A stretch of 64,000 nucleotides of DNA from Fibrobacter sp. UWB10 (GCF_900182935.1 NZ_FXUE01000001.1:744001-808000); one strand, 5' to 3'. Counted from the first letter of the stretch, positions 17,054 to 26,866 are shown. The notes: generated from the letters alone by a model not told the origin. Numbers and translations: made by a program.

Positions 17054-17971
17054 TTAAAAAATATCGACATTAATATCCAAACCGCTCTTTTTGATGTCTT
17101 TCAGCAAGGCATCTGTGTCTAAAAGCAGCTTATCGAGAGCCTTATTGAACTCAGACGTCGGGTTCAAATACAATCCGGCAGTGTTATCCCCCTGCGCTAG
17201 TTTGCCCAAAATTTGCACGGATTGTTCCTTAAGAGCCTTAACCGATTCCAGTAATTTCCGGGTACGTTCTACCAAGTTGGTCAAGTCATGAACTTTGGCG
17301 GCCCCCGTATTGGCAATTGTTTCCAATGCCGCCTGGGCACTGCTCAAACTGCGGTCGGATTCATCCAGAAGCGCCTCCACCTCGCGTTTCCATTCGTTCA
17401 CGTTCACCTTGGTCTTACGAACCACGCTGTTCGCCTTCTTCGAAACTCGATCCAGCTGCGCACCGGCCTGGCCGTCAGAAAGAGAGTCCATGACCGATTT
17501 CAGAGAATCCTTGAGTTCGGCCATGTCTGCCATAATAGCGCCTAGCTTTTTACCAAAACCAGCCATACCTTCGTCGAAGCGCCCGATTAGCGTATCGCCA
17601 TCGCGCACCAAGTCTTTAGAATTGCCGGTCAAAATGCACATTTCGCGTTCACCCATCAGGCCTGCAGTAATCAAGCGGAACTCAGAATTCCGAGGAATCT
17701 TGGTATTGGCAAGAACTTCGACCGACACGTAGACAGCCTCATCAGTCAATTCGACCTTGGTAATCTGTCCACGGGGAATGCCGCGCACTTCGACTCGGTT
17801 CCCCGGAGAAAGAGTTCCCACAGCATCGAACGAAACCACAAAGGACATGCGTTCGTGATACGGACTGGACGGATGAAAAAAGAACCACGCCGCAGAGCAT
17901 GACGTCACGAGAATGACGAATACGACAAACGGAAAAAGGTTCTCTTTAATGCGTCTTGTGACCCTATTCAT
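17054..17971 (-). CDS. MCE/MlaD-family membrane-anchored lipid-transport protein
   Basis: A 305-residue protein with one N-terminal membrane helix (FPFVVFVILVTSCSAAWFFF) followed by an MCE domain: VVSFDAVGTLSPGNRVEVRGIPRGQITKVEL and AGLMGEREMCIL. The C-terminal half is long alpha-helical, typical of MCE proteins that form needles or rings across the periplasm to move lipids between membranes. Its start overlaps the hprK end by 8 bases, so it belongs to the lptCAB-rpoN-hpf-hprK transcript. The ATPase and permease normally found with MlaD are not here, so they must be elsewhere or different. Confidence 0.85.
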   Translation of the reverse strand: MNRVTRRIKENLFPFVVFVILVTSCSAAWFFFHPSSPYHERMSFVVSFDAVGTLSPGNRVEVRGIPRGQITKVELTDEAVYVSVEVLANTKIPRNSEFRLITAGLMGEREMCILTGNSKDLVRDGDTLIGRFDEGMAGFGKKLGAIMADMAELKDSLKSVMDSLSDGQAGAQLDRVSKKANSVVRKTKVNVNEWKREVEALLDESDRSLSSAQAALETIANTGAAKVHDLTNLVERTRKLLESVKALKEQSVQILGKLAQGDNTAGLYLNPTSEFNKALDKLLLDTDALLKDIKKSGLDINVDIF

Positions 17972-18995
17972 AGTAAGACCAGTTTTGATTGTCGAAATCT
18001 AACAAATCATCGACATACTCGCCCTTGGCCTTGGCCTTAATCTTTTGCATTAGGGCTTCATTGAAGTCCTGAGCCACGTTCTGACCGCTATATTTCATCA
18101 AAGTATTCATCGCAATCACTTCAGAAATCACAGTCAGGTTCTTACCCGGAGCAACAGGAATCACGACTTTCGGGATTTTAACCCCCATGACCTCTTCTTC
18201 CTGTTCGTTGAGCCCTGTGCGATCGTAACCGCCATCGCGGTGCCACTGTTGCAGTTCCACGATGGTTTCGATCTTTTTCACCTTACGAATAGCGTGAATA
18301 CCGAACATAGCGCGGATATCGAGAATACCCACACCGCGGATTTCCATGTGATGCTTGATCAAGGGGTCCGGACGTCCGATAATGGCACGACCCACGTTAC
18401 TGATGTGCACCACGTCGTCAGCCACCATGCGGTGTCCGCTTTCTACAAGATCCAGAACACATTCGGACTTGCCCACGTTGCTGTCGCCCACATAAAGCAT
18501 ACCGACGCCATAGACGTCGACCAAGCTGCCGTGAATAATAGCGTGCGGGGCAAAGAATTCTTCAAGAATACGCTGGGCAATCTTGTTGAATTCGTAAGTG
18601 TGAAGCGTGGTCGAGAACAGCGGGATGTTCAATCGATCGCACATGGCCTTGAGTTCGGGGTGCGGCATTTGCGAATGCGTCACCACCCACATCGGGGCCT
18701 TGAATACAGACAAGTTCTCAAAAACTTTCGCGCGGCCTTCGGGGCCAATCGATTCCAGATAGTTCCATTCAGTGTGCCCGACTACCTGAATCTGCTGAGA
18801 ACTGTAAACTTTGGTATAGCCAGCCATGGCAAGACCCGGACGGTGAATACCGCTTTCGGCAATAGGGGCGTCCATGGCAGACTCGTGAGAATGGCAGGCC
18901 ATTTGCAGGTCTCTGCCGTAATGCAAAAAAAAGTCCCGCACCAGGAGACGTTCCCGGTGCAGGATCTTTATGTCTTTTAATCTAGACTCAGCCAC
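17964..18995 (-). CDS. hprK: HPr kinase/phosphorylase
   Basis: A 343-residue protein with the two-domain HprK layout. The C-terminal kinase shows His155 in IIHGSLVDVYGVG, a P-loop GDSNVGKS (residues 170-177), HRMVADDVVHI and the HprK signature EIRGVGILDIRAMFG (from 218). The usual P-loop here is G-x-S-G-x-G-K-S; the Gly to Asn change is a variation worth noting. HprK phosphorylates and dephosphorylates a serine of HPr. In Gram-negative bacteria it is often encoded beside rpoN and hpf and acts in a regulatory, non-transport PTS. No ptsH or ptsN gene is present in this operon. The start is a GTG at 18995, 12 bases after the hpf stop. Confidence 0.9.
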   Translation of the reverse strand: MAESRLKDIKILHRERLLVRDFFLHYGRDLQMACHSHESAMDAPIAESGIHRPGLAMAGYTKVYSSQQIQVVGHTEWNYLESIGPEGRAKVFENLSVFKAPMWVVTHSQMPHPELKAMCDRLNIPLFSTTLHTYEFNKIAQRILEEFFAPHAIIHGSLVDVYGVGMLYVGDSNVGKSECVLDLVESGHRMVADDVVHISNVGRAIIGRPDPLIKHHMEIRGVGILDIRAMFGIHAIRKVKKIETIVELQQWHRDGGYDRTGLNEQEEEVMGVKIPKVVIPVAPGKNLTVISEVIAMNTLMKYSGQNVAQDFNEALMQKIKAKAKGEYVDDLLDFDNQNWSYYE

Positions 18996-19007
18996 GATTG
19001 CAACCGG

Positions 19008-19325
19008 TTATACAACTTCGGAAACGGGCTGGGCACGGTGATCGTTCTGCTTGTCGTTTGCCTTCTTGAGCTGCACCTTAATGCGTTCGAGAGTTACATC
19101 AACTGCCTTGCCCATGTTTTCTTCGTCGGCGGAGGCAACCACCTGGGAGCCGGTAATGTTCACAGTAATTTCGCAATGACGCTGATGTTCAACTTCGTGG
19201 TCAAGGATAACGGAGGCACTGGTGATATTCGGGTAGAATCGAGCTAATTTATCCATTTCTTCTTGAATACGATCCTGGAGTCCGGCAGAAGCATTAAAGT
19301 GACGAGCAGAGAACTGAATATCCAT
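19008..19325 (-). CDS. hpf: Short ribosome hibernation-promoting factor
   Basis: A 105-residue protein of the HPF/YfiA (RaiA) family: MDIQFSARHFNASAGLQDRIQEEMDKLARFYPNI, then LDHEVEHQRHCEITVNI and the C-terminal LERIKVQLKKANDK. It is the short form without the dimerising C-terminal domain. It binds the 30S decoding region and stabilises idle ribosomes in stationary phase. The start at 19325 is fixed by AAGGAGG; the frame stays open 35 codons upstream but with no family homology. It follows rpoN by 176 bases, the classical order, but that gap holds a palindrome, so it may have its own promoter. Confidence 0.9.
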   Translation of the reverse strand: MDIQFSARHFNASAGLQDRIQEEMDKLARFYPNITSASVILDHEVEHQRHCEITVNITGSQVVASADEENMGKAVDVTLERIKVQLKKANDKQNDHRAQPVSEVV

Positions 19326-19446
19326 AATATTAACCTCCTTAAAAAGGGTTTTCGTATGTATTGCAGAGCTTTTTGCTCCACGTCTAGAGTATATACATCT
19401 TTTTTTGTTCAAAAACAAAGTGTTTTTCAAAAATTTTCAAAAAAAT

Positions 19447-19465
19447 TTATTCCAAATTGGAATAA
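19447..19465. promoter_or_regulatory. 19-bp near-perfect palindrome between rpoN and hpf
   Basis: TTATTCCAA-A-TTGGAATAA has nine-base arms around one central base in an A/T-rich spacer, 37 bases after the rpoN stop and about 120 bases before the hpf start. It lacks a following T run typical of terminators, so it may be an operator for a hpf promoter; this is inference. Confidence 0.45.
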
Positions 19466-19501
19466 TTGCAAAAAAAGCAGTCTTTTTAGGCAAAAAAGGG
19501 C

Positions 19502-21127
19502 CTAAATGAGCTTTTTTCGCTTGCTAGCAGGCAACAAATGAAGTTCTTCTTCGCGGTATTTTGCCACCGTACGGCGTGCAACCTTGATACCCTGTTCCAT
19601 CAATTTGTCTGCAATCGCCTGGTCCGAAAGAGGCTTTTTCTTGTCTTCTTCGTCGACAAGCTTTTTGATGGCATCCAGGATGGTTGCCGAGCTGAGTTCT
19701 TCGCCATCGGGCGAGGAATCTTGCTTGACACCCGAAGTAAAGAACTGCTTGAGTTCGAAAATGCCATAGGGCGTATCCACATACTTGCCGTTGACCGAAC
19801 GGTTCACAGTACTCACGTCGCGCTTGATATCGTCGGCAATGTCTTGTTGCACCATGGGCTTCAGGAATGCCGGGCCCTTGGTGAAAAAGTCTTTCTGGCG
19901 CTTGAAAATTGCCCGCATCACAAGTTCCATAGTCGTGTAGCGGTTGTCGAGCGCCTTGATAAATTCGACCGCCTTAAAGAGGTGCGTACGCACGTATTCC
20001 TTGTCGGACTTAGATGCGCCCTTATCGTCGAGAATCGCCTTGTAGGTCTGATTCACGCGCAAGCGCTTTTGCATCGAAGAACGCACGGATTCGACTTCCA
20101 TACGGCCATGCTTGTCGACCACCTTGAGGTCTGCAGCAATCGTCTGCACGCGCGAATTGGACAGCTGGAATCCCGGATGCGGATTCAGCTTAGCAAAGCT
20201 TGCAACAGCACGCTGCACATCTTCGGTCGAAACGCCCAAAGACTTTCCGATTTTGGCATAACGCAGAGCCAGCAAGTCTTCGTAGCAATTTTCAAGAATC
20301 TTGATGGCGAGCGGCGGAAAATTCGGGAGAGCGTATGCTTGAATCAAAAAGCATTCACGCTGGTTACGGGCGCCAATGCCACGCGGATTAAAGCCCTGCA
20401 ACACATGCACCGCCTCACGCACCGGAAGCGAGCATTCCTCTAGCGGGACCTCGTTACGGAGCATGGATTCAATCTCGTTAATGTACGGATCATTCGACAA
20501 ATGCACCGGAGCCACATCAGCAGGGACTTCTTGCAGGAATCCGTTTTCATCGAGAGAATCAATCAGGTATTCTACCAACGAGCGGAAATTCTTTTCAGAA
20601 CAATTGCTTTCGGCCAGCTGTTCCAGCTGTTCGCGAGAGCCCGACCAAAGCAACAACTGGTCACGCAATTTGTCTTGAAGGCTCTTGCCGTGATCTTTAA
20701 TGGGGCGGTCCCATTCATCGTCGGAATCGTTACCCACATTCAAGTCCTTGAAAGGCGCGTCTTCGTTCATGGAGCCGTCTTTCAAGTACTGTTCGTAATT
20801 GATATCGTTGCTGCCGTCCAAAAGGCTGCTGTCGCCCATGGCGCTGTCTTCGAGGCTAGAATAGTCGCCCGAATCGTAATCGTCAAAATCGTCTTTGACT
20901 TCGCGCAGTTCCGCTCCGGAATCCGGTAGTTCGTCTTCGTGAACTTCGCGTTCTTCCATCGGAGCAGCGTCATCAAGTTCCAAAAGCGGATTGCTTTCAA
21001 GTTCTTCTTTGATGGCGGTATCGAGTTCTAGGGAATTCTTCTGCAGAATGGTTACAAACTGCCTAAGCTGGGGCGAAAGATTTTGCTCCAGTCGCTGATT
21101 TGTACCAAGTTGAATCCCAATATCCAC
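19502..21127 (-). CDS. rpoN: RNA polymerase sigma-54 factor
   Basis: A 541-residue sigma-54. Region I is visible at the N-terminus (QRLEQNLSPQLRQFVTILQKNSLELDTAIKEELESNPLLEL), followed by an unusually long acidic region II (residues about 55-150), the core-binding domain, and the C-terminal DNA-binding part with the RpoN box ARRTVAKYRE. It directs transcription from -24/-12 promoters and needs AAA+ activators. It sits between lptB and hpf, as in many Gram-negatives, with 8 bases to lptB. At about 540 residues it is somewhat longer than the typical 480, explained by the acidic linker. Confidence 0.95.
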   Translation of the reverse strand: MDIGIQLGTNQRLEQNLSPQLRQFVTILQKNSLELDTAIKEELESNPLLELDDAAPMEEREVHEDELPDSGAELREVKDDFDDYDSGDYSSLEDSAMGDSSLLDGSNDINYEQYLKDGSMNEDAPFKDLNVGNDSDDEWDRPIKDHGKSLQDKLRDQLLLWSGSREQLEQLAESNCSEKNFRSLVEYLIDSLDENGFLQEVPADVAPVHLSNDPYINEIESMLRNEVPLEECSLPVREAVHVLQGFNPRGIGARNQRECFLIQAYALPNFPPLAIKILENCYEDLLALRYAKIGKSLGVSTEDVQRAVASFAKLNPHPGFQLSNSRVQTIAADLKVVDKHGRMEVESVRSSMQKRLRVNQTYKAILDDKGASKSDKEYVRTHLFKAVEFIKALDNRYTTMELVMRAIFKRQKDFFTKGPAFLKPMVQQDIADDIKRDVSTVNRSVNGKYVDTPYGIFELKQFFTSGVKQDSSPDGEELSSATILDAIKKLVDEEDKKKPLSDQAIADKLMEQGIKVARRTVAKYREEELHLLPASKRKKLI

Positions 21128-21135
21128 GAAGCCCC

Positions 21136-21873
21136 CTAACCTAAGCTAAAGCTATCGCCCAAGTAAATACGACGGGCTTCAGGGTCGTTCGCCAAGTATT
21201 CCGAAGAGCCTTCAGTAAGCACTTGACTCTTGTACATAATATAGGCGCGGTCAGTAATCGAAAGCGTTTCACGCACGTTATGGTCGGTAATGAGCACGCC
21301 CATGCCGCGTTCCTTAAGTCCCGAAATAATGGACTGAATATCAGCCACGGCAATCGGGTCAATACCTGCAAACGGTTCGTCAAGCAAAAGGAAAGACGGA
21401 TCGCTCGCCAAGGCGCGGGCAATTTCCAAACGGCGGCGTTCACCGCCCGAGCAGCTCATGGACTTGGTTTTGCGAATGTGCGTAATCTTAAATTCTTCGA
21501 GCAATTCTTCGAGACGACGCTTGCGTTCGGAACGCTTCATGTTCTGCGTTTCAAGAATTGCCATAATATTGTCTTCGACGCTGAGCTTGCGAAAGATTGA
21601 TGCTTCTTGCGGCAAGTAACCAATGCCGAGGCGCGCACGCTTGTACATGGGCTTGTCGGTCATCTCGATGTCGTCGAGGAATATATGGCCCGACTCCGGG
21701 CGTACCATGCCCACAATCATATAGAACGAAGTTGTCTTACCCGCACCGTTTGGTCCGAGAAGTCCGACAATTTCGCCCTGCGACACGCGAATGGACACGT
21801 CGCTCACCACTTGGCGACCGCCATAGACCTTTCTCAGGTGTTCCGTGCGTATGGTACTCACTAAATTTTTCAT
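21136..21873 (-). CDS. lptB: LPS export ABC transporter ATP-binding protein
   Basis: A 245-residue ABC ATPase with the LptB pattern: [65 protein letters not shown], the variant signature [16 protein letters not shown], Walker [17 protein letters not shown] and the switch His in [10 protein letters not shown]. It powers extraction of lipopolysaccharide from the inner membrane with the LptFG permease. GGGAG precedes the ATG. It follows the LptA-like gene by 11 bases and precedes rpoN, the conserved lptA-lptB-rpoN-hpf order. lptF and lptG are not in the window. Confidence 0.95.
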   Translation of the reverse strand: MKNLVSTIRTEHLRKVYGGRQVVSDVSIRVSQGEIVGLLGPNGAGKTTSFYMIVGMVRPESGHIFLDDIEMTDKPMYKRARLGIGYLPQEASIFRKLSVEDNIMAILETQNMKRSERKRRLEELLEEFKITHIRKTKSMSCSGGERRRLEIARALASDPSFLLLDEPFAGIDPIAVADIQSIISGLKERGMGVLITDHNVRETLSITDRAYIMYKSQVLTEGSSEYLANDPEARRIYLGDSFSLG

Positions 21874-21884
21874 ACACTCCCAAT

Positions 21885-23171
21885 TTACAAATCTTTCGGC
21901 GGAACAATTGGCTTCTTGCGCATTTTTTTCATCTTATCCAAATTAGCTTTCATTCTCTCACTAGGAGATTTGTCGCCAGATTCCACTTTAAGCGAATCCG
22001 CCATCGCCTTCTTGTTGCGCTGTTCCTTTTCCATGTCGATATAGCGACCGCTTGCCATGGTCGCGCGCCCCAAAAGCTTGAGCGACTTGACCGCATTCTT
22101 TTGCGCATCGAACAGAATATGAATCGTATCGCCCGCAGCTTCGTTCTTGCCCGAAACAGAGCGGTCTTTTTTCACATAGAAATAGGTGCTTTGAGCCTTG
22201 CCCGACACCACCGCCTTGTCCATCTTGCCTTGATTAAAGTACAAGTCTAAACGGTCTCCGTCCATAAGGTTGCGATAGTCCTTGAGGTCGGTTTCGTAGA
22301 AGAATCCGCGGGCATTCAAGTTCACATAAAGGCGTTCAATCTTGTCGTTGTCGAACTGGGCGTAAAGCGTATCGCCAAAGGCTTCGGTCACACTGCCAGG
22401 GGCGTTTCTCTTGGGTTCTTCTTGCTGCACGCCGTGAGCGTTGCGGATCACAAGCGCCGACTTGAGTGACTTTCCAGTGGAGTCGAGTACCAAGAAAATA
22501 GAATCACCTGTAAGGTGGTAATTTTTCATGTCGCAAGTCGGGTGGCCCTTCATGCTAAGCCAGTTGTTCTTGCGGTCAAAATAGCCCGTATCGCAAGTGA
22601 CAACCATGTCGTTCTGCGTCACCTTTACCGAATCAAAGGCTTGAGCAAAAGCATCTTTCTTGTTGTAAATAATGCGCCTAGCCGAAATCGTGACCGTATC
22701 GATTTTGCCGCTTTTCAATTTTTCATACTGATAAAGCTTAGGCTTTTGCGGCATGGTAAGAATTTCTTTTTCGCGGTCGTATTCCAGATACTCACCTGTA
22801 AACAAGTAGGAATCCGCCGAATCACCGGCAAACACCTCGTTCGAGGCGGTTGCAATTCCGGACTTCTTTCGATACCATCCATTTTGTGCCTTAATGTAGC
22901 CCGAAGGGTGCGTGAATAGGAAGCCACCACTGCACTGCACGCTCTCGTCATTCTTGTTCCAGAAGGCACGCTGTGTACGGAACTGGATGCTGTCATGAAT
23001 AAAATGCACTCGCCCTTGCAGCAAGAGCGTTCCGCGCTTGCGGGCGACAGCAAGGCTGTCGGCATGTTTCATGATCAAGGGCGAGGTCTGTGCGGCGGCA
23101 CTTGTCGCGAAAATCGCGACAAGGAGCAGCGGCAAAAGCCATTTCAAGCGAAAGCCGGAGCGATTGATCAT
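21885..23171 (-). CDS. LptA/OstA-like LPS transport periplasmic protein
   Basis: A 428-residue secreted protein with a signal peptide ending AAAQ. The OstA/LptA beta-jellyroll repeats show as short strands such as [83 protein letters not shown] and [18 protein letters not shown]-like segments. It is over twice the length of E. coli LptA, like OstA-like proteins of FCB bacteria, and may form a longer part of the periplasmic bridge. The C-terminus is lysine-rich. Its ATG overlaps the stop of the LptC-like gene (ATGA), and lptB follows. Confidence 0.8.
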   Translation of the reverse strand: MINRSGFRLKWLLPLLLVAIFATSAAAQTSPLIMKHADSLAVARKRGTLLLQGRVHFIHDSIQFRTQRAFWNKNDESVQCSGGFLFTHPSGYIKAQNGWYRKKSGIATASNEVFAGDSADSYLFTGEYLEYDREKEILTMPQKPKLYQYEKLKSGKIDTVTISARRIIYNKKDAFAQAFDSVKVTQNDMVVTCDTGYFDRKNNWLSMKGHPTCDMKNYHLTGDSIFLVLDSTGKSLKSALVIRNAHGVQQEEPKRNAPGSVTEAFGDTLYAQFDNDKIERLYVNLNARGFFYETDLKDYRNLMDGDRLDLYFNQGKMDKAVVSGKAQSTYFYVKKDRSVSGKNEAAGDTIHILFDAQKNAVKSLKLLGRATMASGRYIDMEKEQRNKKAMADSLKVESGDKSPSERMKANLDKMKKMRKKPIVPPKDL

Positions 23172-24037
23172 TGCTCGTCCCTCGATTTCGCTCTGGCTCG
23201 GTTACCCCTATTCCTGATTCTATCAATAAACTTCTTTTCGGCTTTTACCGCTGCCGAGTCCCTTGAGGACTCCGCCGCATTCTGCGCTGCAGATTTTGCG
23301 GCATTGACAACCGCGCCTTTAGAAACATTTGCCGGAGGTGCAGGCGGTTGCGCAGGAGCGGTAGTAGTTGCCGGAGTCGGAGCTGGCGTTGGAGCAGGGG
23401 CTGGGGCCGCCGAAGGAGGTGCCGGATTTGCCGCCTGGGCGCTATCACGCGTTTCAATTTCCTTAGCCTGCGACTTGTCTTCTTCTTTCAAGCGGCGAGC
23501 TGCATCTTGGAAAATGCCTGTTACGTTCGAAAGAATGCGCCAGTTGTCCATGTGGGCGTCGCTCACAAAGCCACGACCTTGCAACACGTCGCCTTCTTCG
23601 CTCACCACGCGCACGTAGCTTTCAGTCGTCACCAAATTGTCGCCCTTGTTCCAAATCAAGGAGTCCGAACGCACCGAAGCACCCTTGGGCGTAAGCGCAT
23701 ACACATGCCCGTAGGCATACACGTAGGTAAACTTCAAATCCATACGGCCGGAATCAGCTCGCAAAAAAGCGGTACGTTCTCCGAGAGAATCGTAGATATC
23801 CACCAGCACCGGGCGCACAAACACAACTTCTTTATCGCCCCAACGTTCCAAATAGGCAGTCTTTAATTTCCAAGCGAGCACGCCCTTGTCATAACTATCC
23901 ATGAGGGTCGTGTCGGTAAAAAGCATTTCGGGGCGTTCTACCTGCAACCAGGGCTTTTCTTCTTCAATTTCTTCGCAAGCGGTCACAACGAGACCGATCA
24001 GCAATAAAGGTATCAACGCCCACTTTTGAAGAATCAT
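23168..24037 (-). CDS. LptC-like lipoprotein with Ala/Pro-rich tail
   Basis: A 289-residue protein. The start at 24037 gives a compact lipoprotein signal ending LVVTAC; the frame is open 13 codons further. The LptC-type domain follows: MLFTDTTLMDSYDKGVLAWKLKTAYLERWGDKEVVFVRPVLVDIYDSLGERTAFLRADSGRM and VRSDSLIWNKGDNLVTTESYVRVV, GDVLQGRGFVSD. LptC anchors the LPS bridge to the inner membrane; here the anchor appears to be a lipid rather than a helix. Residues about 205-260 are an Ala/Pro/Thr low-complexity linker, then a basic tail. It is first in the lpt operon and diverges from a sulfatase-fold gene with 39 bases between starts. Confidence 0.8.
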   Translation of the reverse strand: MILQKWALIPLLLIGLVVTACEEIEEEKPWLQVERPEMLFTDTTLMDSYDKGVLAWKLKTAYLERWGDKEVVFVRPVLVDIYDSLGERTAFLRADSGRMDLKFTYVYAYGHVYALTPKGASVRSDSLIWNKGDNLVTTESYVRVVSEEGDVLQGRGFVSDAHMDNWRILSNVTGIFQDAARRLKEEDKSQAKEIETRDSAQAANPAPPSAAPAPAPTPAPTPATTTAPAQPPAPPANVSKGAVVNAAKSAAQNAAESSRDSAAVKAEKKFIDRIRNRGNRARAKSRDEQ

Positions 24038-24076
24038 AGGCCAAATATACATAATTTGATTTTCTATTTTAAGCAC

Positions 24077-26146
24077 ATGAAACCTTCTATTCTCGGCTTT
24101 TTGAAGAATGCGGCGGCAAGTTTAGCCCCCTTCCAGAAACTAGTTCTTATTTCGCTTGCGGCTTGGGTCACGCATATTTTGCTTCGCGTACTGCTCCTGT
24201 TCCGCAGCAACCCTTACGGATTCCCGTTTGTCTCTAAACCGGACTGGTTCATTTTCCATGCCGTTTGCATTGATTTTCTGTGGATTGTGAACGCCCTCGT
24301 GGTATTCCTGATTTTAGGCGGAATCGTTTACCGAATCACCGCTAGCAAGGCAACAGTCAAAGCGATTGTCGTGAAAATCGTCACCGTACTCTACGCCGTA
24401 TTCCACACCGCGATTTTGCTTTTGACGCTTTTAGATAACGAGACCCAACGATTCCTGGGCGGTCACCTGACCTTCGGGCTTGTCGACACCTACAAGGACA
24501 CGTCCTCTATCATCGTGTTCTACGACTACGTGGCAAACGACCTTTCTGTACCGTACCTGCAGTTTGTGGTGTTGGCCCTCATGCTCCCGCTGACTTACGG
24601 TGTTTACCGACTGTTCTGCAAGTGGTACCGCCCGAACGACGGATTCTACGTGAAAAAATCCGTCATCGCAATGCTTGTATTCTACATCGCCTCTTACTTG
24701 TTCGTTTACTTTATCTGGACTGGCAACGCACGCATGACGAAGCTCCGTCCGGTTGTTGCACTAATTTATAACGATCTGTTCATTGCGAAAAAAACCGTCA
24801 GCCTTTCCGAAGCAGATCTGAATACTTACCGCACCGCTTACCAGAACTTGTGGCAAAAAATCGAAGGCGATTCCGACTGGCAATTCTCCGACGCCAAAGA
24901 AGGCAACGGGCTCCCGCTCTACCGCGTACCGAACGCAAGTCTCTTGAACAGTGAAAAACTCAAGGCCCAGCGTGAAATGCAGCCCAACTTTATTTTGGTG
25001 CTTATGGAATCGCAGCGTGGTCGCAATACGGGCTACATGAACCCGCAAATTCAGCCTTCACCCACCCCGTTCATGGATTCGCTCGCAGCCCATTCCCACG
25101 CATGGGTACGTATGCATACAAGCGGCGTTCCTACCACCGGCGGAGTGCTTTCGACGCACATCGGCATTCCTCACCATTCTCGCTTGGCTCAAGCAACTGA
25201 CTTAGCCCACGTTACCATCCCAAGCTTTGTGCAGGTTCTGACAGAAAACGGCTACAGCACGCATTACATGTCGGCCGCCGACCCTGCCTGGGATAATCTG
25301 GGCGTTTGGATGTCCAAGTGGTACACCGCACAGCATTACAACCGCGAACGCGAAGATGATTCCACCTTCGTAGATCACGCCATTGAATATGTGCGCGATA
25401 CGCTTTCTAAAGAAGGCAAGCCCTTCTTTGCCACACTCATGACGCGTTCGAACCACTATCCGTTCAACTTTGCCGCTGGCATGACCGACGAAGAAAAGAA
25501 CCGCCCGTTGCAAGAACGCATCAACGTGACCATGAATTACGCCGACAGGCAAATTGCACGATTCATTCACGCTGTTGAAAACGAGGAATGGTATAAGAAC
25601 ACCTACGTGATTATTATGGCAGACCACGGATTCCCTCTGGGTGAAAACGGTGTTTCGACGATGAACGGTGGCGGATTTTCAAACATCAGTTGGATTCCGT
25701 TCTTTATTCACGGAAAGGGCTTAGAAGCCATTCGCGACACGATGACCGCAGCACAAATTGATGTCGCCCCCACTGTACTTGAACTCGCCGGTTTTGCAGT
25801 TCCGAACATATTCATGGGACATAACTTGCTGCGCGGAAATGTAATGAAGGCAGACTCTGTTGCCAATGATTCTGCCGCAGTCGATTCCACGATTAGCACC
25901 GAAGCAAAGGAAATTGCAGGCCTTTCGCTCGGCGCATACTCGGGCTATGCCGCCATTGGCCTTGACGGCTACCGCTTTATTGCGAAGTACCCCGCCCAAG
26001 ATGAAACGCATATCTTTGCCGATAGCGACCTGCGCCAGGAAACCGAACTGACCGGCAAACTACAAAAAGAAGAGGGCCACTTGTCAGCGACCCTCGATAC
26101 ATTGCTCAAGATTTCAGACTACAGCCTAGAGCACGGGTTACTCTAG
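24077..26146 (+). CDS. LTA synthase/sulfatase-fold membrane phosphotransferase A
   Basis: A 689-residue protein with about five N-terminal membrane helices (residues 1-240) and a large extracytoplasmic sulfatase-fold domain. Metal and nucleophile motifs of the LtaS/MdoB group are visible: FILVLMESQRGR, a TSGVPTTGG segment whose Thr is the probable nucleophile, FATLMTRSNHYPF, IIMADHGFPLG and the DVAPTVLELAG block. Relatives transfer glycerol-phosphate or phosphoethanolamine from phospholipid to surface glycans. The ATG at 24077 (MKPSILGF) was preferred to an upstream TTG. Its end overlaps the convergent nucleotidyltransferase gene by 9 bases. It probably decorates an envelope polysaccharide. 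Confidence 0.85.
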   Translation: MKPSILGFLKNAAASLAPFQKLVLISLAAWVTHILLRVLLLFRSNPYGFPFVSKPDWFIFHAVCIDFLWIVNALVVFLILGGIVYRITASKATVKAIVVKIVTVLYAVFHTAILLLTLLDNETQRFLGGHLTFGLVDTYKDTSSIIVFYDYVANDLSVPYLQFVVLALMLPLTYGVYRLFCKWYRPNDGFYVKKSVIAMLVFYIASYLFVYFIWTGNARMTKLRPVVALIYNDLFIAKKTVSLSEADLNTYRTAYQNLWQKIEGDSDWQFSDAKEGNGLPLYRVPNASLLNSEKLKAQREMQPNFILVLMESQRGRNTGYMNPQIQPSPTPFMDSLAAHSHAWVRMHTSGVPTTGGVLSTHIGIPHHSRLAQATDLAHVTIPSFVQVLTENGYSTHYMSAADPAWDNLGVWMSKWYTAQHYNREREDDSTFVDHAIEYVRDTLSKEGKPFFATLMTRSNHYPFNFAAGMTDEEKNRPLQERINVTMNYADRQIARFIHAVENEEWYKNTYVIIMADHGFPLGENGVSTMNGGGFSNISWIPFFIHGKGLEAIRDTMTAAQIDVAPTVLELAGFAVPNIFMGHNLLRGNVMKADSVANDSAAVDSTISTEAKEIAGLSLGAYSGYAAIGLDGYRFIAKYPAQDETHIFADSDLRQETELTGKLQKEEGHLSATLDTLLKISDYSLEHGLL

Positions 26147-26866
26147 CGGAATCGTAGACTTCGCGTTTTCGAAATCCTCGACCGTATCGAGTTCGCAAGA
26201 GAAATAGTCCGACGCATCCAGAACAGAATACGTATGACCCTGCGGGATCATGCGTTCAAAGGCGAGTTCGTAGAACGTATTTTCCAAATGTTCCACGTTC
26301 ATCATCTTTTCAAGTTCTGCATAAAGAGCGCTGGAGTAAGCTGCACCAATTTTTTCGATGCCGAGGCTTTCGCCTACAGCGGCCTTCGGGGAGCAGGTCT
26401 TGCTAATTTCAGAAATATTCCCGTCGGCGCCCAAGACAACCTTCATTTCTTCTTCGCCGAGTTCATGACGAATGAGCGTAAGCACGTTCGCCGCCTTGGA
26501 CGCGAGCACGTTCTTCACGATTTGCGGGTCATAAAGCAGGTCGCTGTCGAGCAACAGAAATTTCTTGCCCGCAACCGCCTTGCCTGCAAGCCAAAGCGAA
26601 TAAATATTATTCGTAGAATCGTAAAGAGCATTATGAATGAAAGTGACGCGAATGGAATCACCATAATGATCCTTCACGAAGTTTTCAATCATGTGATTCA
26701 GGTAACCCGTTACAATCACGAATTCCTGAATGCCAGCGCCCTTCAATGCGTCCATGGAGCGTTCCAAAAGCGAGCGACCCTTCACATCCAAAAGGCACTT
26801 AGGCGTGTTATCGGTCAGCGGGCGCAAACGCTTCGCCATTCCTGCAGCAAGAATTACGGCAATCAT
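26138..26866 (-). CDS. LicC/PntC-like nucleotidyltransferase (sugar- or alcohol-phosphate cytidylyltransferase)
   Basis: A 242-residue GT-A fold nucleotidyltransferase: LAAGMAKRLRPLTDNTPKCLL (nucleotide loop), STNNIYSLWLAG, LLLDSDLLYDP and GESLGIEKIG. The STNNIYSLWLA motif and short length resemble LicC and related CTP-dependent phosphocholine, phosphoethanolamine, aminoethylphosphonate and inositol-phosphate cytidylyltransferases more than glucose-1-phosphate enzymes. The start at 26866 overlaps the stop of the aminotransferase gene (ATGA); four more codons are open upstream. Operon partners are a HisC-like PLP enzyme, LicD and a flippase. It most likely makes a CDP-activated head group for LicD. 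The substrate is inferred, not shown. Confidence 0.8.
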   Translation of the reverse strand: MIAVILAAGMAKRLRPLTDNTPKCLLDVKGRSLLERSMDALKGAGIQEFVIVTGYLNHMIENFVKDHYGDSIRVTFIHNALYDSTNNIYSLWLAGKAVAGKKFLLLDSDLLYDPQIVKNVLASKAANVLTLIRHELGEEEMKVVLGADGNISEISKTCSPKAAVGESLGIEKIGAAYSSALYAELEKMMNVEHLENTFYELAFERMIPQGHTYSVLDASDYFSCELDTVEDFENAKSTIPLE

